A DNA stretch of 64,000 nt from Pyropia yezoensis (taxonomy: Eukaryota > Rhodophyta > Bangiophyceae > Bangiales > Bangiaceae): contig CM020618.1 in NCBI GenBank assembly GCA_009829735.1, positions 5,144,882 to 5,208,881 on the forward strand, in the 5' to 3' direction. Shown here piece by piece: positions 28,055-40,162 of this stretch; position 1 is the first letter of the stretch; each line of letters begins with the position of its first letter. A program made the translations under genes and the position numbers. The notes under the pieces were generated by a model. It searched no databases. It was not told the DNA's origin and worked only from the letters and a program-made list of their open reading frames with translations.

Positions 28055-30091
28055 TGTCAGCGGGGTGGGGGGAAGATGGGGGGGGGGGGGGAGGGCGGAG
28101 AGAGCTCCCGCGTGGCCGCCACGACAGTGGGGCAGACGGGGGAAGGAGCGGGGAGGGGGACGAGCCGCCGGTGGTTGGTGGCTGCTCGCGGTGGCCGAGC
28201 CGCGGGAAGTCGCGGTGGTGGCGTGGTGGAGCGGAGCATGCAAGAGGATGGACAGGCCAGACAGTGTGGGGGGAGGGAGGTGAGCAGCCAAGGCGGGTGG
28301 AGCGGGGGGAGTAATGCGCGGTGGTCGGGGGGAGGGAAGGGAGGGAGCGGGAGCGGGGAAGGGGTTCCAGTGATAGGCGGCCGGAGGTCAGGGATAGCGG
28401 GGGAAAGAAACGGAGCGGGGCAGGGTCAGCGTCTGAGGCGACACAGATGGGATGGGGAGGTGTGGGCAGGCAGGGATGGGGCGGCGCGGCGGTGACGAGA
28501 GGGCAGGGCGGCAGCGGTACGCCGTCACGGCTGTACCCAGTGGATACGGGAGCGTGCGCGGCAGAGCGCAGCTGGGGGGCCCCGGGCGGGTGCCCAGCGA
28601 CCGGGGACACCTCGCACGGCGGGCGGCGCAGAGAGGGGCCGCCCCCTCCCTGCCCCTCCCCCACCCACCCCCCCACCCGCTACCGCTGCCGCTGCGGCTG
28701 GGCCGACCCGCTGCACTGGCGACTGTGCTCCTGCGGCAGGTGCCGTCGCCGATGCCCTCTCTCTCCCGCCCAGTTGGTGGTGGTGGGGGGGAGTTGTAGA
28801 GGGGGGGGGGGGGGGGTCCTACGACCGGCAGCCACTTGACCACGGACGGTGCCGTGGGACGGGCGGTAGCCGCCGGGAGGAGGGAGGACAAGACTCCCCT
28901 CCAGTGCGGTCCCCCCCCCCTCACCCCCCCCCAGACACCACGCTCCCGCCACGTCCCTGCCCCCCGCTCCCCACTGCTCCATCTCCGCCGCCAGACGCGG
29001 CAGCAGCGCCGCCAGTAGGAGGGGGCCAGCCGTGCGGAGGGGGCGGCGGCAGGGCACACTGGCGGGGGCGGCGCGCCGCCCCCGCCAGTGCCGGCGAGAG
29101 CCCCCGTCAGCGAGCGGGTCCGTCCTCGCCCCGACCGGTCGGCAGCACCGTTGTTCATTCAAATATTTGAAATGGGGGTTGGGAGCACGGTCGAGAGAAG
29201 GAAAGAAATACAAAACGGCTCGTGAGACGGGGGGAAGAACGCGTGGCAAGCCGGAGGACAAAAAAAAAACACAAAAAGAGCTGCAGTCACTTCACGACTG
29301 CTTGACTTGGACGAGAAATTACTATCAAGTTTTTCAGGGTTCTTGTGTAAGTGTGTCTTCACGATACAGCGCCCACAGATATGAAAACGAGTCGTCAAGA
29401 ACCGGAGCCATCCCGACATCGAGGGTACCTTAACTACATAATTGACAGTTCTGTGGAGAAAAGGAGAAACTTTTGTCAAGGCGCCACGTGTTCTTACGTG
29501 GCACAAATATCGGCGAATATGGGGCGCTGGTCAATTGCGGGACGCATCCTTAACACATTTTGAAGCAGCACGGTCTGGTTCCGCTGTTTTGCATCACACG
29601 CTGGATCTGGCTCGTCCAGAGGGCGCACGGGACAGGCTCCTTGCCACGACTCCGTCTCGGCACATAGCCTTGGTTGCACGCGGCAGCTGCTCGCCAACGC
29701 CTGGCTTGGTTGCATCGCCCGCCGCGTCCCGCTCTGCCTCCTGCTACGCGGCCGCCCTCTGCGAACGGCGCCTTCCACCGCCGCCAGCCTTCCGCCTCCA
29801 CCCTTTCCTGGCTGCCAAGAGTGCTGACGGCCGCGCCTCTACATACCCCCCCCCCCCCCCCCCCCCCCCCCCCCGCCCCCCCCGCCCCCGCCATTCTGTC
29901 GCCCATCCCTCACGCATTTTTTTGTGTGACGTTCCCGTCCCAGTCGGTACGTCGCCGGGGACCTGTGCCACCCGCTCGCCCCACACTATAGATTTTTCTC
30001 CCCTTTCGCTCGTGCACGCCCCCCCCCCCCTCCACTTCTCACTCCCCCGCCCCCTCTCCCCCCCGCCCGCCCACCCGCCGCGGCCGCCAGC
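28055..30091. other. Divergent intergenic region (Aurora / SDR)
   Basis: Upstream of both the minus-strand Aurora gene and the plus-strand dehydrogenase gene. Contains purine-rich GGGA sequence (28060-28420), an AT-richer island (29150-29560, with palindrome-like CAAATATTTG at about 29159), a 29-base C run and, about 105 bases before the SDR ATG, CACTATAGATTT, a weak TATA-like site. No gene is recognised. Confidence 0.55.
29846..29874. repeat. Poly(dC) run
   Basis: 29 consecutive C on the plus strand, about 220 bases upstream of the SDR start; more C runs follow. Candidate i-motif/G-quadruplex-forming DNA. Confidence 0.9.
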
Positions 30092-30892
30092 ATGTCGTCG
30101 ACGGAGCTGCCCAAGCCCCTGGGCGACCGCGCCCTCATCATTGGGGGTGGCTCTGGGCTGGGCCTGGAGATTGCCAAGGTGCTGGCCCCCTCTGGCACGG
30201 CCATTGCGGTGACGGTGCGGTCGACGGTGGACCCCGCGCTCGAGGCGCTGCCCAACACCACCATCATCCGGGACATTGACGTGGCGACGGACGGGCCAGA
30301 GAAGCTGGTGGGGGAGCTCGCGTCGCTCGGCTGGGCCACCATTGACACTGTCCTGTGTGTGGCGGGCATCCTCCTGCCCGACGAGCTGGGGGACCTGCAG
30401 CCCGACAACTTTCGCAAGATGGTGGACGTTTGTGCCCTGGGGCCGCTGCGCATCGTCGACGCGCTCGTCACAGGGGGGGTCCTGACCGCCGGCGGCAAGG
30501 TCGGCCTTGTCACGTCAGAGGGGGGCAGCATTGGCCTGCGGGGCGCCAAGGAGGGGGGCTCCAACTATGGGCACCACTGCTCCAAGGCGGCTGAAAATAT
30601 GGCAGGGAAGATCCTGTCGATTGACCTTGCCGCCCGCGGCATGGCCGTTGTGTGTCTCCACCCTGGTTTTGTTAAGTCCCGCATGACCGAGCCGTTCAAG
30701 GACAAGTACGAGGAGCTGGGGGCGGTCGAGCCGCATGTGGCGGCCAAGGGGGTGGTGGCGGCGGTGGCGGAGCTCACCAAGGAGACCACCGGCCGCTTTA
30801 TCCAGCCGCTGGGCAGTGAGCACCTGGGCTTTGGCGTGTGGGGGCTCCCCGATGCGGAAAAGCGGGGGCCCATGAGCGAGTTGCCGTGGTAG
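30092..30892 (+). CDS. Short-chain dehydrogenase/reductase family protein with altered catalytic tetrad
   Basis: 266 residues, the usual length of a classical SDR. The N terminus has the nucleotide-binding motif GGGSGLG (18-24) on a Rossmann beta-alpha unit. VRS after the second strand would favour NADP(H). DIDV and CVAGIL occupy the positions of the usual DV and NNAG motifs. VTSEGGSIG supplies the catalytic Ser region. The active-site stretch is NYGHHCSKAAENM: Lys165 is present, but the position four before it, normally the catalytic Tyr, is His161; the only Tyr nearby is 159. HPGFVKS follows, as in family members. Reaction is therefore uncertain: a reductase with a shifted Tyr, or a non-catalytic relative. 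No signal peptide, so probably cytosolic. The ATG has a C-rich leader; no overlap with neighbours. Confidence 0.88.
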   Translation: MSSTELPKPLGDRALIIGGGSGLGLEIAKVLAPSGTAIAVTVRSTVDPALEALPNTTIIRDIDVATDGPEKLVGELASLGWATIDTVLCVAGILLPDELGDLQPDNFRKMVDVCALGPLRIVDALVTGGVLTAGGKVGLVTSEGGSIGLRGAKEGGSNYGHHCSKAAENMAGKILSIDLAARGMAVVCLHPGFVKSRMTEPFKDKYEELGAVEPHVAAKGVVAAVAELTKETTGRFIQPLGSEHLGFGVWGLPDAEKRGPMSELPW

Positions 30893-31330
30893 GGCGGTGC
30901 GCGCGCGGGACGCGCCTCCCCTTCTAGCGTGTGGGTCGGTTACTGGGGTGGGGGCGGGGTGGGAGGGGGTGGGGCGACGCTTGTTGCACCACCCCATAGC
31001 CGGGGAGGCACATGTATAGACGTACAAAAAGGCAGTTGGTTGAGCGTGCTATGTCGTCTCCCATGGCCACTGTGTCGCGTCGCGCTGGCTCCCTTTGCCG
31101 ACGGCCCGCCCACCAGCCCGCTTCGCCACGTCGCAAGGGATGGTGAGGTTCGACGCAGGCCCGCAGCACGGGTAGACCCCCGCCACTCGGCAGCCTGCCA
31201 GCGGAGGTGCCGACGCGCGTCCGCAGAGTCGGACGCACGCGGCGGCGGCTCAAGCCCACCCCGCCGTCGGCTGTGTCGCGGGCCGGGCGTCCCCAATCCC
31301 AACCCCCCACCCGCAACGCTGGCCGGCCGC

Positions 31331-31364
<34 letters not shown>

Positions 31365-31642
31365 GCCGCCGCCGCGTGGCCTGCCCGTCTCCTCGCTGAC
31401 CCGCCCGCGGCCAGCGCCCGCCACGCACCGTGACGGGCGGGCGGCGGCAGCCAGCCGACCCCGCCAGCGACCGGCACGGCCGCCCGCCCTGCAGGGCGAC
31501 CCCGCGGGGGCGCCCCCCCTCCGCCGCCCCCCCCTTCAAACCCAACCGCCCAGATCCTGCTGTGGAAGGGCACCGCCGCCAGACATCCAGGCAGCTTCAG
31601 TGGAAGACAGCACACGCTGCTGCTGGCCCGTTGCTCGTCCCG

Positions 31643-31676
<34 letters not shown>
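31643..31676. repeat. Poly(dC) run
   Basis: 34 consecutive C on the plus strand, the longest homopolymer in the window. Confidence 0.9.
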
Positions 31677-31677
<1 letters not shown>

Positions 31678-33450
31678 CCGCTACCCAGCAACGCCAGCCC
31701 TCGCATCAGTGGTGCCCCCCTCCTCCCTCCCACCCCCCCCCTACTCGTCTCACCACGCTCCCATGTTCCAGGCTCGCCAGAAGACGAACCCCGTCTGCAA
31801 CGTGGGCAAGGCTACCACTGCGCCCTACGCGCCGGCTCGCCGGCAGCTGCCCAGATACCGCGAGGCCACGGCTGGTGGGATGCACCCTGACCCCAAACGC
31901 CCAGCGTCTTGGCCCCCCCACCCCCCCCACACACCGTCGCCCCCCAGACGGGAGACGCGTCGCCCGCCGCGTCGCCCCCCGACGGTGCCGCGGCAGGGGC
32001 GGCGACCGCGGGGACGCCCACAAGGGTGCGCGGGGTACGAAGCCCCCTCTGCTTTTAAGCTGGGCTACGACCCCCCCAGCGACGGCGGTAGGTACCCCCG
32101 TCGACAAAGGACGCCCCCTTGGACCGCAGCCTCACGGGGGGTCAAGCGATAGGGGACGGACGGTACCCCACAGTAGCACCGACCAACCCCCACTGGCCAA
32201 GCAGTATGTACCCAACGCCGCCAACGCCCCCCGCGCCGGCCGGCGTCCCTTTCGATACCCTCACCGCCGCTGTCGCCGCCCCAACGGCAACTGCCGGCGC
32301 GCAGTCGGTTAGCCACCGTCTGGCAACCGCCGCCGCCAGCCTTGCGCCCACGTTGCAAGCACGCGCTGGTCCATGCCCTGCCGCGTAGGGGCGGCAGCCA
32401 CAGCAGGCGGGCGCACTCCCCCCGCCCGCCCCCCCCCCACAGCAGCGGTGGTGGTTGGCGTGCCCTCGGCGTCACGCAGGCAACAACATCGCGCCCGACG
32501 GGCTTGCCCGCCCACGCCTGTACCTTGCACGGGTAAGGAAGGGCGGAGGGGGGGGGGAAGGGGGCGTGGCCACCCCAACGATGGCGACGGCAGGGTCCAG
32601 GTTCACCCTCGTGCACCCCCCCCACCCCACCCCCCGCTTCCGCCTCCCCTGCCTCCGAGCGGAGCTGTTCCACGCCGCCCCCGGTCTCCAACTGACACTG
32701 CGGATCTCCCGCACGCCCCCCGCCAATCCATCGCTTGCCGTCAAGAGCCGTGACCACCCCCCCCACACCCACACCCGCAATCATATAGAATCGCGCCAAG
32801 CGAATAGAGCACGCACCTCCCGCCCCATCCCCCCCCCAGCACGCGCTTGCCGGCAGGGGCACGCTGGCCGGCACTGCCTCCGCTGCTGGCACACGGTGCA
32901 AACACCCTCCCAAACTCCCCACCACCCACTCCCCCCCGCCTCCCTCACCCTCCCCCGGCCTCCCTCACGCCCTCCCCCCGCCTCCCTCACCCGCCCCCTC
33001 CTCACTCAAGACGCCATAGCGTCCATTTAGTCCCCTCTGTCCACGGCTCGCCCAGCCGCACCCACCGCGACGTTGCTACGAGGCGGGGTGGCAGCCGCGG
33101 CGGGGGGGGTGGGGGGGGGAGGTGCGGGGCGGAGGGGGAGGTTGGCAGGCACAAAAAGCGGGTGGGCGGGTGTTGGGTCCAGCCGGGTCCCAAAGGAGGG
33201 GATGCGCGGTGGGCGGGGAGAAGGCGAGAGGCGGGGTGGGCGGGCGGGCAAAAGACGCGAGGCGGGGTGGCGGCGGATGCGTGGGAGGGGACGGAAGGGA
33301 CCCCACGACGGCCGGCGGTGGGAAAAGAGCCGAGGGGCTGGACTGGACAGAGGCGGCGGGAGCGTTGCTCCGCTTTGCGCCTCGGCTCGCCCCCGTCGCG
33401 GTGTCAGCCATTGCCAAAGTGTGGTCGGCGGCGAGCACGAGGCGGCGGCA

Positions 33451-33482
<32 letters not shown>
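33451..33482. repeat. Poly(dG) run
   Basis: 32 consecutive G on the plus strand, followed by further G after a single C. Confidence 0.9.
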
Positions 33483-36400
33483 CGGGGGGGGGGGCTCTCG
33501 TGGTGGCCGCGGCTGACGGATGAAGGGGCACGGCCGCCGCCAGCCCCCCCCTCCCACCCCCCCCCCCACTCGTGCGAGGACCCCCTCCCGGGTCTGATAT
33601 GAATAGGGCAGATCCCGCCACGCGCTGACGCGTGCAAATGAGGGGGCAGAGGCGCCTTCCCGCTTACAATGCCCACGTGCTCGCCCGCCTCCAAGCGCGT
33701 GCCCTCCCCCACACTGAGTGGGACAGCCGGCGGGTGGCACCGTGTTGAGGGGATCAGGGCACCGCCCCCCCCCCCCCCCACCACCCCCTGCACTGCACTG
33801 TGGCCGGCACGCGGCCGGCACACTCCGCCCACCGCGGGGGGGAGCCGCGGCGGTCGGGGCGTCCCGCGACCCTTTCTCCGCAGGCCGCACCCCGTCCCGG
33901 GTCGCGGCACCACCACACCCCCCCCCCTCCTCCTGCCCTGCCTGCCCCTCTGATAAACGTGGCCGACACGTTCCGTCCCCCATCCACCCCCCCCACCCCC
34001 CCACTTGCATTGCCTGACGGGCCACGCCCCTCCTCCTCCCCTCTCCCTCGGGGCATCACTGCCTGGCGGGCCACCCTCTCACGTATTCTATTCCTTCCTA
34101 AAACGAATAGCGGCGGGATGGACGGATCGCGCCGTCCCGCGCTTGTGAACGCCGGGTCGCGCGTGCGAAAACAAGAAAAGAGAAACAGAGCAGTGGAGGG
34201 GTGGCCAGACTCGGGTGTTACCCCCGCTTTGCTCCCAGTCTCCTCTTTCCATGTATCTAGATACTGGTTTTCAAAGGTCTGTAACGAGGTATCGGGGAGG
34301 GATGAACTGCCTGCGTCTCACCACCCACTCGCACGCCACACCCGGGGGGGGGGGGGTGGTGCGGATGCTCCCGCGACGCACCAGGCGCTGTGAGGCTGGG
34401 GGCGCGCCTGGGTGCCAGACCCCGTTGGCCCCATTCCCCCGCCTCACGAAGATCATCATCGCGGGCGGAAGGGGGAAGAGATGAGGGGGCCACCAACCTC
34501 TCAGGGGCCTCGCCCCTCGCGGGTGCGTCCACCCCCCCGCGCGTCACCCACGTGCCTGAGGGGCCAAGTCTCTCGTGCAAACCGTCCACTCGCGGACTGT
34601 GCGAGGACAGACCCGGTGGGGACGGTGCGCGCCCACGTGCGGAGGGGGCAGCAAGACTAACACGGTCGAGAGGTGGCCCGCGCCGCGGACACAAGACACT
34701 GCCGCGCACGAGGCGGCCCACACCCCAGGCCCACGGACCGCCCTGCGTCATGGGGCGAGCCGCTCAGGCGCGCGTAGGTCGGTCCACCCGTCTTTTCTCT
34801 TCGCCCTTTTCCCTGCCAGACAGCGCGCCCAGGCGAAGACACGTACTCCAGACCCGGGCAGCGCCCCATTCTGCTTCAGACCTTGCCTCCCCCGTCGCTT
34901 CTCCGCCCTCGTTTGAAACTTGTTTTTCTTTGACCCAGCCGGCGGGCCCGAGCTTCCGTCGTCCGTTCTTTCGACTCCGCCACGCTTGGCGACTGGATGG
35001 GCGCATTGGGCAAAAACAGAAGAAGATGGATTTGTAATTACATCATTTCTGGCGGACCATGATTCTGTCCAGATCGCGTGCGAGGACGTGCGAGGACGTG
35101 CCATCTGGCAGCGTCTCCCTTGCGGGAGCACAATCGAAGGCCTTTTTTTAGGACTTGAGGGCCGGATAATGCCATTCAGGGATTCAAGTGCTTTCTTTCT
35201 GTGTATTTGGGAGCGCTGATGGTGTCCAGGTTGCTTTTTGAGAACACGTGGCCGCGCTCACGACTGATGTTCATGGTTACCACGATGGCACTTGCGCCCA
35301 AGTGGCCCACCCCCCCACCCCGCCCGGCAGGCGCAGCTGCTCTCGCTGTTATTGGGTGTTCTTACTGTTATTGCTGTTGCTGTCTCTCCTCACTCCGTCG
35401 CGGGCGCGGGCGGCGTGGTGCGCCGCAGGAGGGCGCAACGCCCATCGCGGTTTTTCACACTAGCGTCGGTGAGCCGCGGGCGGCAGCCACTGGCCTGCAC
35501 CCCCAGCCGTCGGTTGGAGGTTGGTGCCGCACTAATGGCGGCCGTCCAGCGCTGCTACGAAGGTGGTCCGCTGCAGCTGAAAGGATGTTATATAGCACGG
35601 CCTCGATGCGCCCACAGCCCTCCCCCCCTCCCTTCCTGATGAAAGACAAAGGGGCGCGCACAAACTGGCGCGTCGCCGGTGACGCGCTCGACTGCCCCCC
35701 CTCACCCCCCCCCCTATAGCTACCTGCCCCTATACTTCTCCAGATCATGGCGAGCCGCTCGCCTCGTGACCTCCCAGTCGGTTGACCTCGGCCTGCCACT
35801 CGGGCTGGGCACGGCCGCAGGCGAGGCCGCGGTCGTTCGCGGAAGGGGCACAGACGGCAAGAGCGCAGGCGCACGAGACACAATCTTGCATACGTAAGCG
35901 GTCAAGCGGCGAAGGGAGTGGTTTGCAACGGCGGGCGCGGAGCACCGGCCGCTGTGGCCATCCCACGCAGGTTCGGCCGAGCGGTAATGCGGGCGGGAAT
36001 ACGGGGCACCGGTGAAAGAAGCGTCTGTCACTGTCCCGCGTCCGCCACCGGCCCGATCACATACCCGTCCCAGAACTGGGACACCCGCGTGACTGGTGGC
36101 CCGCAACCCTCACACAATGGGACACCCTGAGTGCCCTGCCGGGCAGGGGTGGCTCGAGGGAGGGGCGGCGGGGTGGGGAAAGGGGCACGACCGAGCCATC
36201 CGCTATGCGCTCGGTACGTGCACAGCTGCCTAAAGCTTCCCTCCCCCCCCCCCCACCCCAGTTTGAGACACCCGTCCTCCTCGCTATTCGCCATCCGCAC
36301 GCCAGTCGGGGATGGCTCCACCAGCTGGTACTGCAGCGGAAGAACATAACCAGCCGCCGGCCTGGCGGTTAGTGGTGGTTGATCCGCGCGACCACCAAAA

Positions 36401-38197
36401 GTGCACGCTGCCGCGTCGGCAGCCAGCGCCGCACGCGACCCATCTCGTGGCGTGTCCCCCGGCGCGCACTTTTCCGCGAGGCGCGGCAGGTGGCGGGGGG
36501 GCGGGTGGTGGTGTCCCACCTCCGGCCGAGCTGGCTGGCCGGGCGGACTGCTGGTTCCGAGAAGGGGCGGCGCGGGGGAATAGAGCGGAGCAGACTATTG
36601 GGTCCGACGGACCCACGAGGTCGTCTCGTGTTCAAGGATTCTGCAGTTGACCCACCACAAAGCGCCCTCTTGCCTCACGGGCTGCATGAGAGCTTGCGCG
36701 ATCCAGAGTGAGCTTGGGCCAGTGACTGTGGAATAGAATGAGCGGGGCGGGGGGGTGAGGCTGGGGGGGGCCCCCTTGTGCGATTGGGTGGGATCTCGGG
36801 GGGTCGTACGTGTCTCTGACCCTGACCCTTCCCAAGCGTGGGGGGGTGGCGGGGCGGTGGCTCGTTTAGGTTTTTTCAACGGGATTCGCTGGCTGGCAAG
36901 CCACGCCAGCGTCTACCCAAATACATCGCACAGGGTGGGGGGAGTGAGCCGACTGTCAGCTGGTCGTCGAAAGCCGTCCGTCCGCCCGACGCGCCCTCCC
37001 CCTGTCCCATCCCCACGTTAGGAGATATGACCGCTGCTGGGAGGATAAACAGTCGTACCCCTGTGACGTTTTTTCCTCGTTTATCCTCGCTTAAATATGC
37101 CACGGATATCCCCCAGTGTCCAGGCCGCTTGGCCGCCTCATCCGCCACTGTCGCCGGCGAGCCGGCCGCCGAGCGTGTGGAGCGTCGGGGCACACACCTG
37201 AGTGTGTTGAAAATGGGGGGATGCGCCAGACCGACCCCTTCGGCCCCCCCTCTGTTGCGCGCGTGGGGATGGGGGGGGGGGGTCTCGAGGGGAGCCTCCC
37301 AGGGGCCTTTCAGCAGGTCCGACGGGGCTGGCGCCGCCGCCGCCGCGGCGGCGGCCAAGCGTGGCCGCCGGCCCCCCCCTCCCTCGCAATCGGCGCTGCC
37401 CCCCCCCGCTCCCTTCTTCGCTGCCCCTCTGCCCGGCACAGGGGGTCGGTGGCGGGGTGTCCCACCCGCCCCCCCTTGAGAAATCCTGTGCTGCGGCCGC
37501 TCGGGCAGGTCCTCTGGGGCCCCACCCTGTGCCGCCCCCTGCCTGCCCCCCTGCCCCGAGCCACCACCCACCATTCATATGCGCCTACGCTGGGCCAGGC
37601 GGCAGCTGCGCTGTGCCCGAGCGCCCACCACTCCCCTGTCGCGACAGCCGCCGTCCCGCTCCCTCCCGCCCCCACCCTTCCCCCACCCCTCCCCACCCCG
37701 GCTCCAGACCCCTCTGCCCTCGACTAGCTGCCTGCCTGCCGGGCCCAAGACACCGGCCGGCGGAGGAGGTGCTGCGGCCGCCACGCCGGCCCCTCCCGGC
37801 GCCTCCTTTGGCCCAGCCTCCCCGTTGGCGGCTCCAACTCATACCGCACGCTGTGTAGCACTCGCGTCAGAGTGTATCGCGCGCCCCTCTCCCTCCCTCC
37901 GCCCCTCCTCGCCGGCGCCACACGTCGGACTCTCCAGCGTCACTGGTCTGGCCGTCGTCCAGCGTCTCGCTCCTTGCCACCGCCATCCTCCACGTCCCAC
38001 CTCACCGACCTCCCCACCCTCCCCCCAAACTCCCCAAGCAATCCTAACCCCTCCATCTCTTGCACGAACGACGCCTTTTACCTCCCCCCCACGCCATCAT
38101 CACATTGTCCCACCATCAACCCCCCTCCCCCCCCCCCCCTCTTTTCTACTGCTCCGCCTAGCCGACCCCTAACATCCACCCGTCCCGTCATCCTGCT

Positions 38198-40162
38198 ATG
38201 GAGAACCAAGTGTCGTCCTTGGGCCAGGGCAAGCGCCCCGCTCCCGAGCAGTCGGCGACCGCTGCGGGGGACACGACCAAGGGCGCAGCTGGCGATGACC
38301 TGCATGAGGCCAAGCGGAGCAAGCATGAAGGGCAGCGGAGAGTAGCGCTGGAGCCGCTCGTGGAGGTCCCCAACGCGCCGGGTGCTGTGCGCCTTCGGAC
38401 GTCGTCGCCCATCACGCCGGCGGTGTCCGCCCATGGGGCACCGGCGGGCGTCGCGACGGCGGGCCACACAGACGGTGCGGTTCCCGACAGGGTCGTCTCT
38501 CCGCAAGGGGCCGTCGCCCTAAGCGATGAGGTGGTGGTCTTCCGTGACCGGCCGACCGCAGGTGTCGAGGCTGGTATCTCGTCTGTGGCATCGGCCGCCG
38601 AGGGCGCCACCGTCACCCCCGCCCGTCCACCAACCGCGCCAGGCACGGGCCGCCGCCACATTGGACGCTCCCCCATCTCTGCCACCGCTGCCCCTGTCAA
38701 GGCCTGCGTCCGCGGCCGTGTGCCTGGTCTGGCGCCTGGTGCGGGTCCCAACACGTTGGCCAGCCCCAGCCCCAACGCATCGGCTCTGGGCAGCCCCGTC
38801 ACGGGTGACACGGATCAGCGGCATGCTGCCGGCAGTGCGTCGGCGGCCAACCCCGACGCTGACGGGTCCACGGCCCACTTTGCTTGCGACTCTCCTGGTG
38901 CTGTCCTTACCTACCACGCGAGACCACCGTCAGGCACTACGGCCGAGCAGCGTGTGGCGAGGTTGGCGCCGTCAAGGGCGGCGGCGGATGTTGCGTCCCC
39001 AGAACCCCCTATCGGTGCTTCCGCCCCCCGCCCCCCACCCCTTGAGACTGATGCCGCGGAGCAGGACTTTCCGGGCGGCGTTCCCGCAGACCCTGTTTCT
39101 GACGGCATTCCTGCCGACCCAGTAGTTGGCCCTGTGGCCCCCGAAGGCGTTCCCGTCATGCCAGTCCCTGACCCAGTGGCCCCCGGCGGCACTCCTGCCG
39201 ACCCTGTCCCTGACCTTGTGGACGAGTGTGACGACCTGGACGCGGTGGGCGAGTCGCCTTTGGTGGCCCTCCAGGTTAATGCCGGCGGGGTCCCCCACTT
39301 GACCGGGGGCTCGTGGCTCATCCCTCTGGACCTGTCGCCAGCGGAAGAGGAGGCCAACCAGGCCATGTTGGAAGTGCAGCGAGAGATTGCGGCAGCGGGA
39401 CCAACGACACCTGGACCCTGGCTGGCGCTGCCGAACGACCTCGCCCGTCGCACCCGCATCATCACGGTCGACTGGGTGATGGAGGTGTGCGCCGTCTTCC
39501 GCATCAGCCGGTTAAGCATGTATACAGCAGTGAGCTTGATCGACCGGGTGCTGGCGAGCACTCAAGTGGACATGCTCATGATTCAGCTCGTAGCGGTGAC
39601 GTCCGTGCTGGTGGCGTCCAAGCTCCACGACACGGAGCACGTTGAGATTGGGCAGGCGGTGGCCATTAGCGCCGCGGCCTACACCGAGGAGCAGGTGCTG
39701 GAAATGGAGCGGTACATTCTGCGCATCACGCGATGGAAGGTGATTGTGCCCAACGCCTTTACTTTTTACCCTCACCTTGTGCGTGCCGGACTGCTTGGCG
39801 CGGAAGTGTCACCCTCGCAGCCGCGACCGGATGTGCAGTATGTGGCGCGCTTGCTGTCGGAACTCAGTCTGCTTGAGAATGATCTCTCGCTCGAGCCCCC
39901 CGCTGTGGTGTCTGCCGCGGTCGTCGCCCTAGCTCTGGGCGCCCGTGATCTACCAACGTGGTCTGAGCGCCTTGCCACTGCCGCGGGCGTTGACGCGCAC
40001 ACCGTTGCGCCCGTGTATAAGAGCCTCCTCCTGATGTGGCGCCTGACGTACACGTCGCGCAACCCTGAAACGGCGCCAGAGCGCATCCCCGACTTTTTGT
40101 ACGTCAAGTACAACCATGAGGAGTTCCACACCCCACCGGACAACGTCCCCGACCTGGTGTGA
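38198..40162 (+). CDS. A/B-type (mitotic) cyclin
   Basis: Regulatory subunit that would activate a cyclin-dependent kinase. 654 residues from ATG 38198. The first 370 residues are disordered, Ala/Pro/Gly-rich, with an RxxL at 48-51 (RVAL) that could serve as a destruction box though the usual Asn spacing is off, and degenerate tandem units of the type PADPV (residues about 290-345). The cyclin box starts near 405: RTRIITVDWVMEVCAVF matches the R-x-I-L-x-D-W-L-x-E-V signature. SLIDRVL, LVAVTSVLVASKLHD and ILRITRWKV follow, then a second cyclin fold (about 527-640; FYPHLVRAGLL, PPAVVSAAVVALAL). The family call is firm; choosing between A and B subtypes is not possible by eye. The degron and the neighbouring APC/C subunit and Aurora genes fit a mitotic role. 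Confidence 0.9.
   Translation: MENQVSSLGQGKRPAPEQSATAAGDTTKGAAGDDLHEAKRSKHEGQRRVALEPLVEVPNAPGAVRLRTSSPITPAVSAHGAPAGVATAGHTDGAVPDRVVSPQGAVALSDEVVVFRDRPTAGVEAGISSVASAAEGATVTPARPPTAPGTGRRHIGRSPISATAAPVKACVRGRVPGLAPGAGPNTLASPSPNASALGSPVTGDTDQRHAAGSASAANPDADGSTAHFACDSPGAVLTYHARPPSGTTAEQRVARLAPSRAAADVASPEPPIGASAPRPPPLETDAAEQDFPGGVPADPVSDGIPADPVVGPVAPEGVPVMPVPDPVAPGGTPADPVPDLVDECDDLDAVGESPLVALQVNAGGVPHLTGGSWLIPLDLSPAEEEANQAMLEVQREIAAAGPTTPGPWLALPNDLARRTRIITVDWVMEVCAVFRISRLSMYTAVSLIDRVLASTQVDMLMIQLVAVTSVLVASKLHDTEHVEIGQAVAISAAAYTEEQVLEMERYILRITRWKVIVPNAFTFYPHLVRAGLLGAEVSPSQPRPDVQYVARLLSELSLLENDLSLEPPAVVSAAVVALALGARDLPTWSERLATAAGVDAHTVAPVYKSLLLMWRLTYTSRNPETAPERIPDFLYVKYNHEEFHTPPDNVPDLV

Larger units (their letters stand above)
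30893..38197. other. Long gene-poor region
   Basis: 7.3 kb without a gene I can support. It alternates GC-saturated sequence carrying many spurious ORFs with AT-richer patches (about 34090-34280 and 34900-35280). Notable contents: a CCG trinucleotide tract near 31337-31375, a 34-base C run, a 32-base G run, and short tandem duplications such as GTGCGAGGAC (35078-35098). ORFs at 35201-35719 (plus) and 36028-36519 (minus) were considered but show no coherent domain. I see no RNA gene or transposon hallmark. Confidence 0.5.

Noticed and set aside
36028-36519. Minus-strand ORF with FWDGYVIGPVADAG, and a plus-strand NWDTRV resembling NWDTLV near 43550
   Set aside because: Only five or six residues match between the two places and the frames around them are incoherent; chance is more likely than a dispersed repeat.
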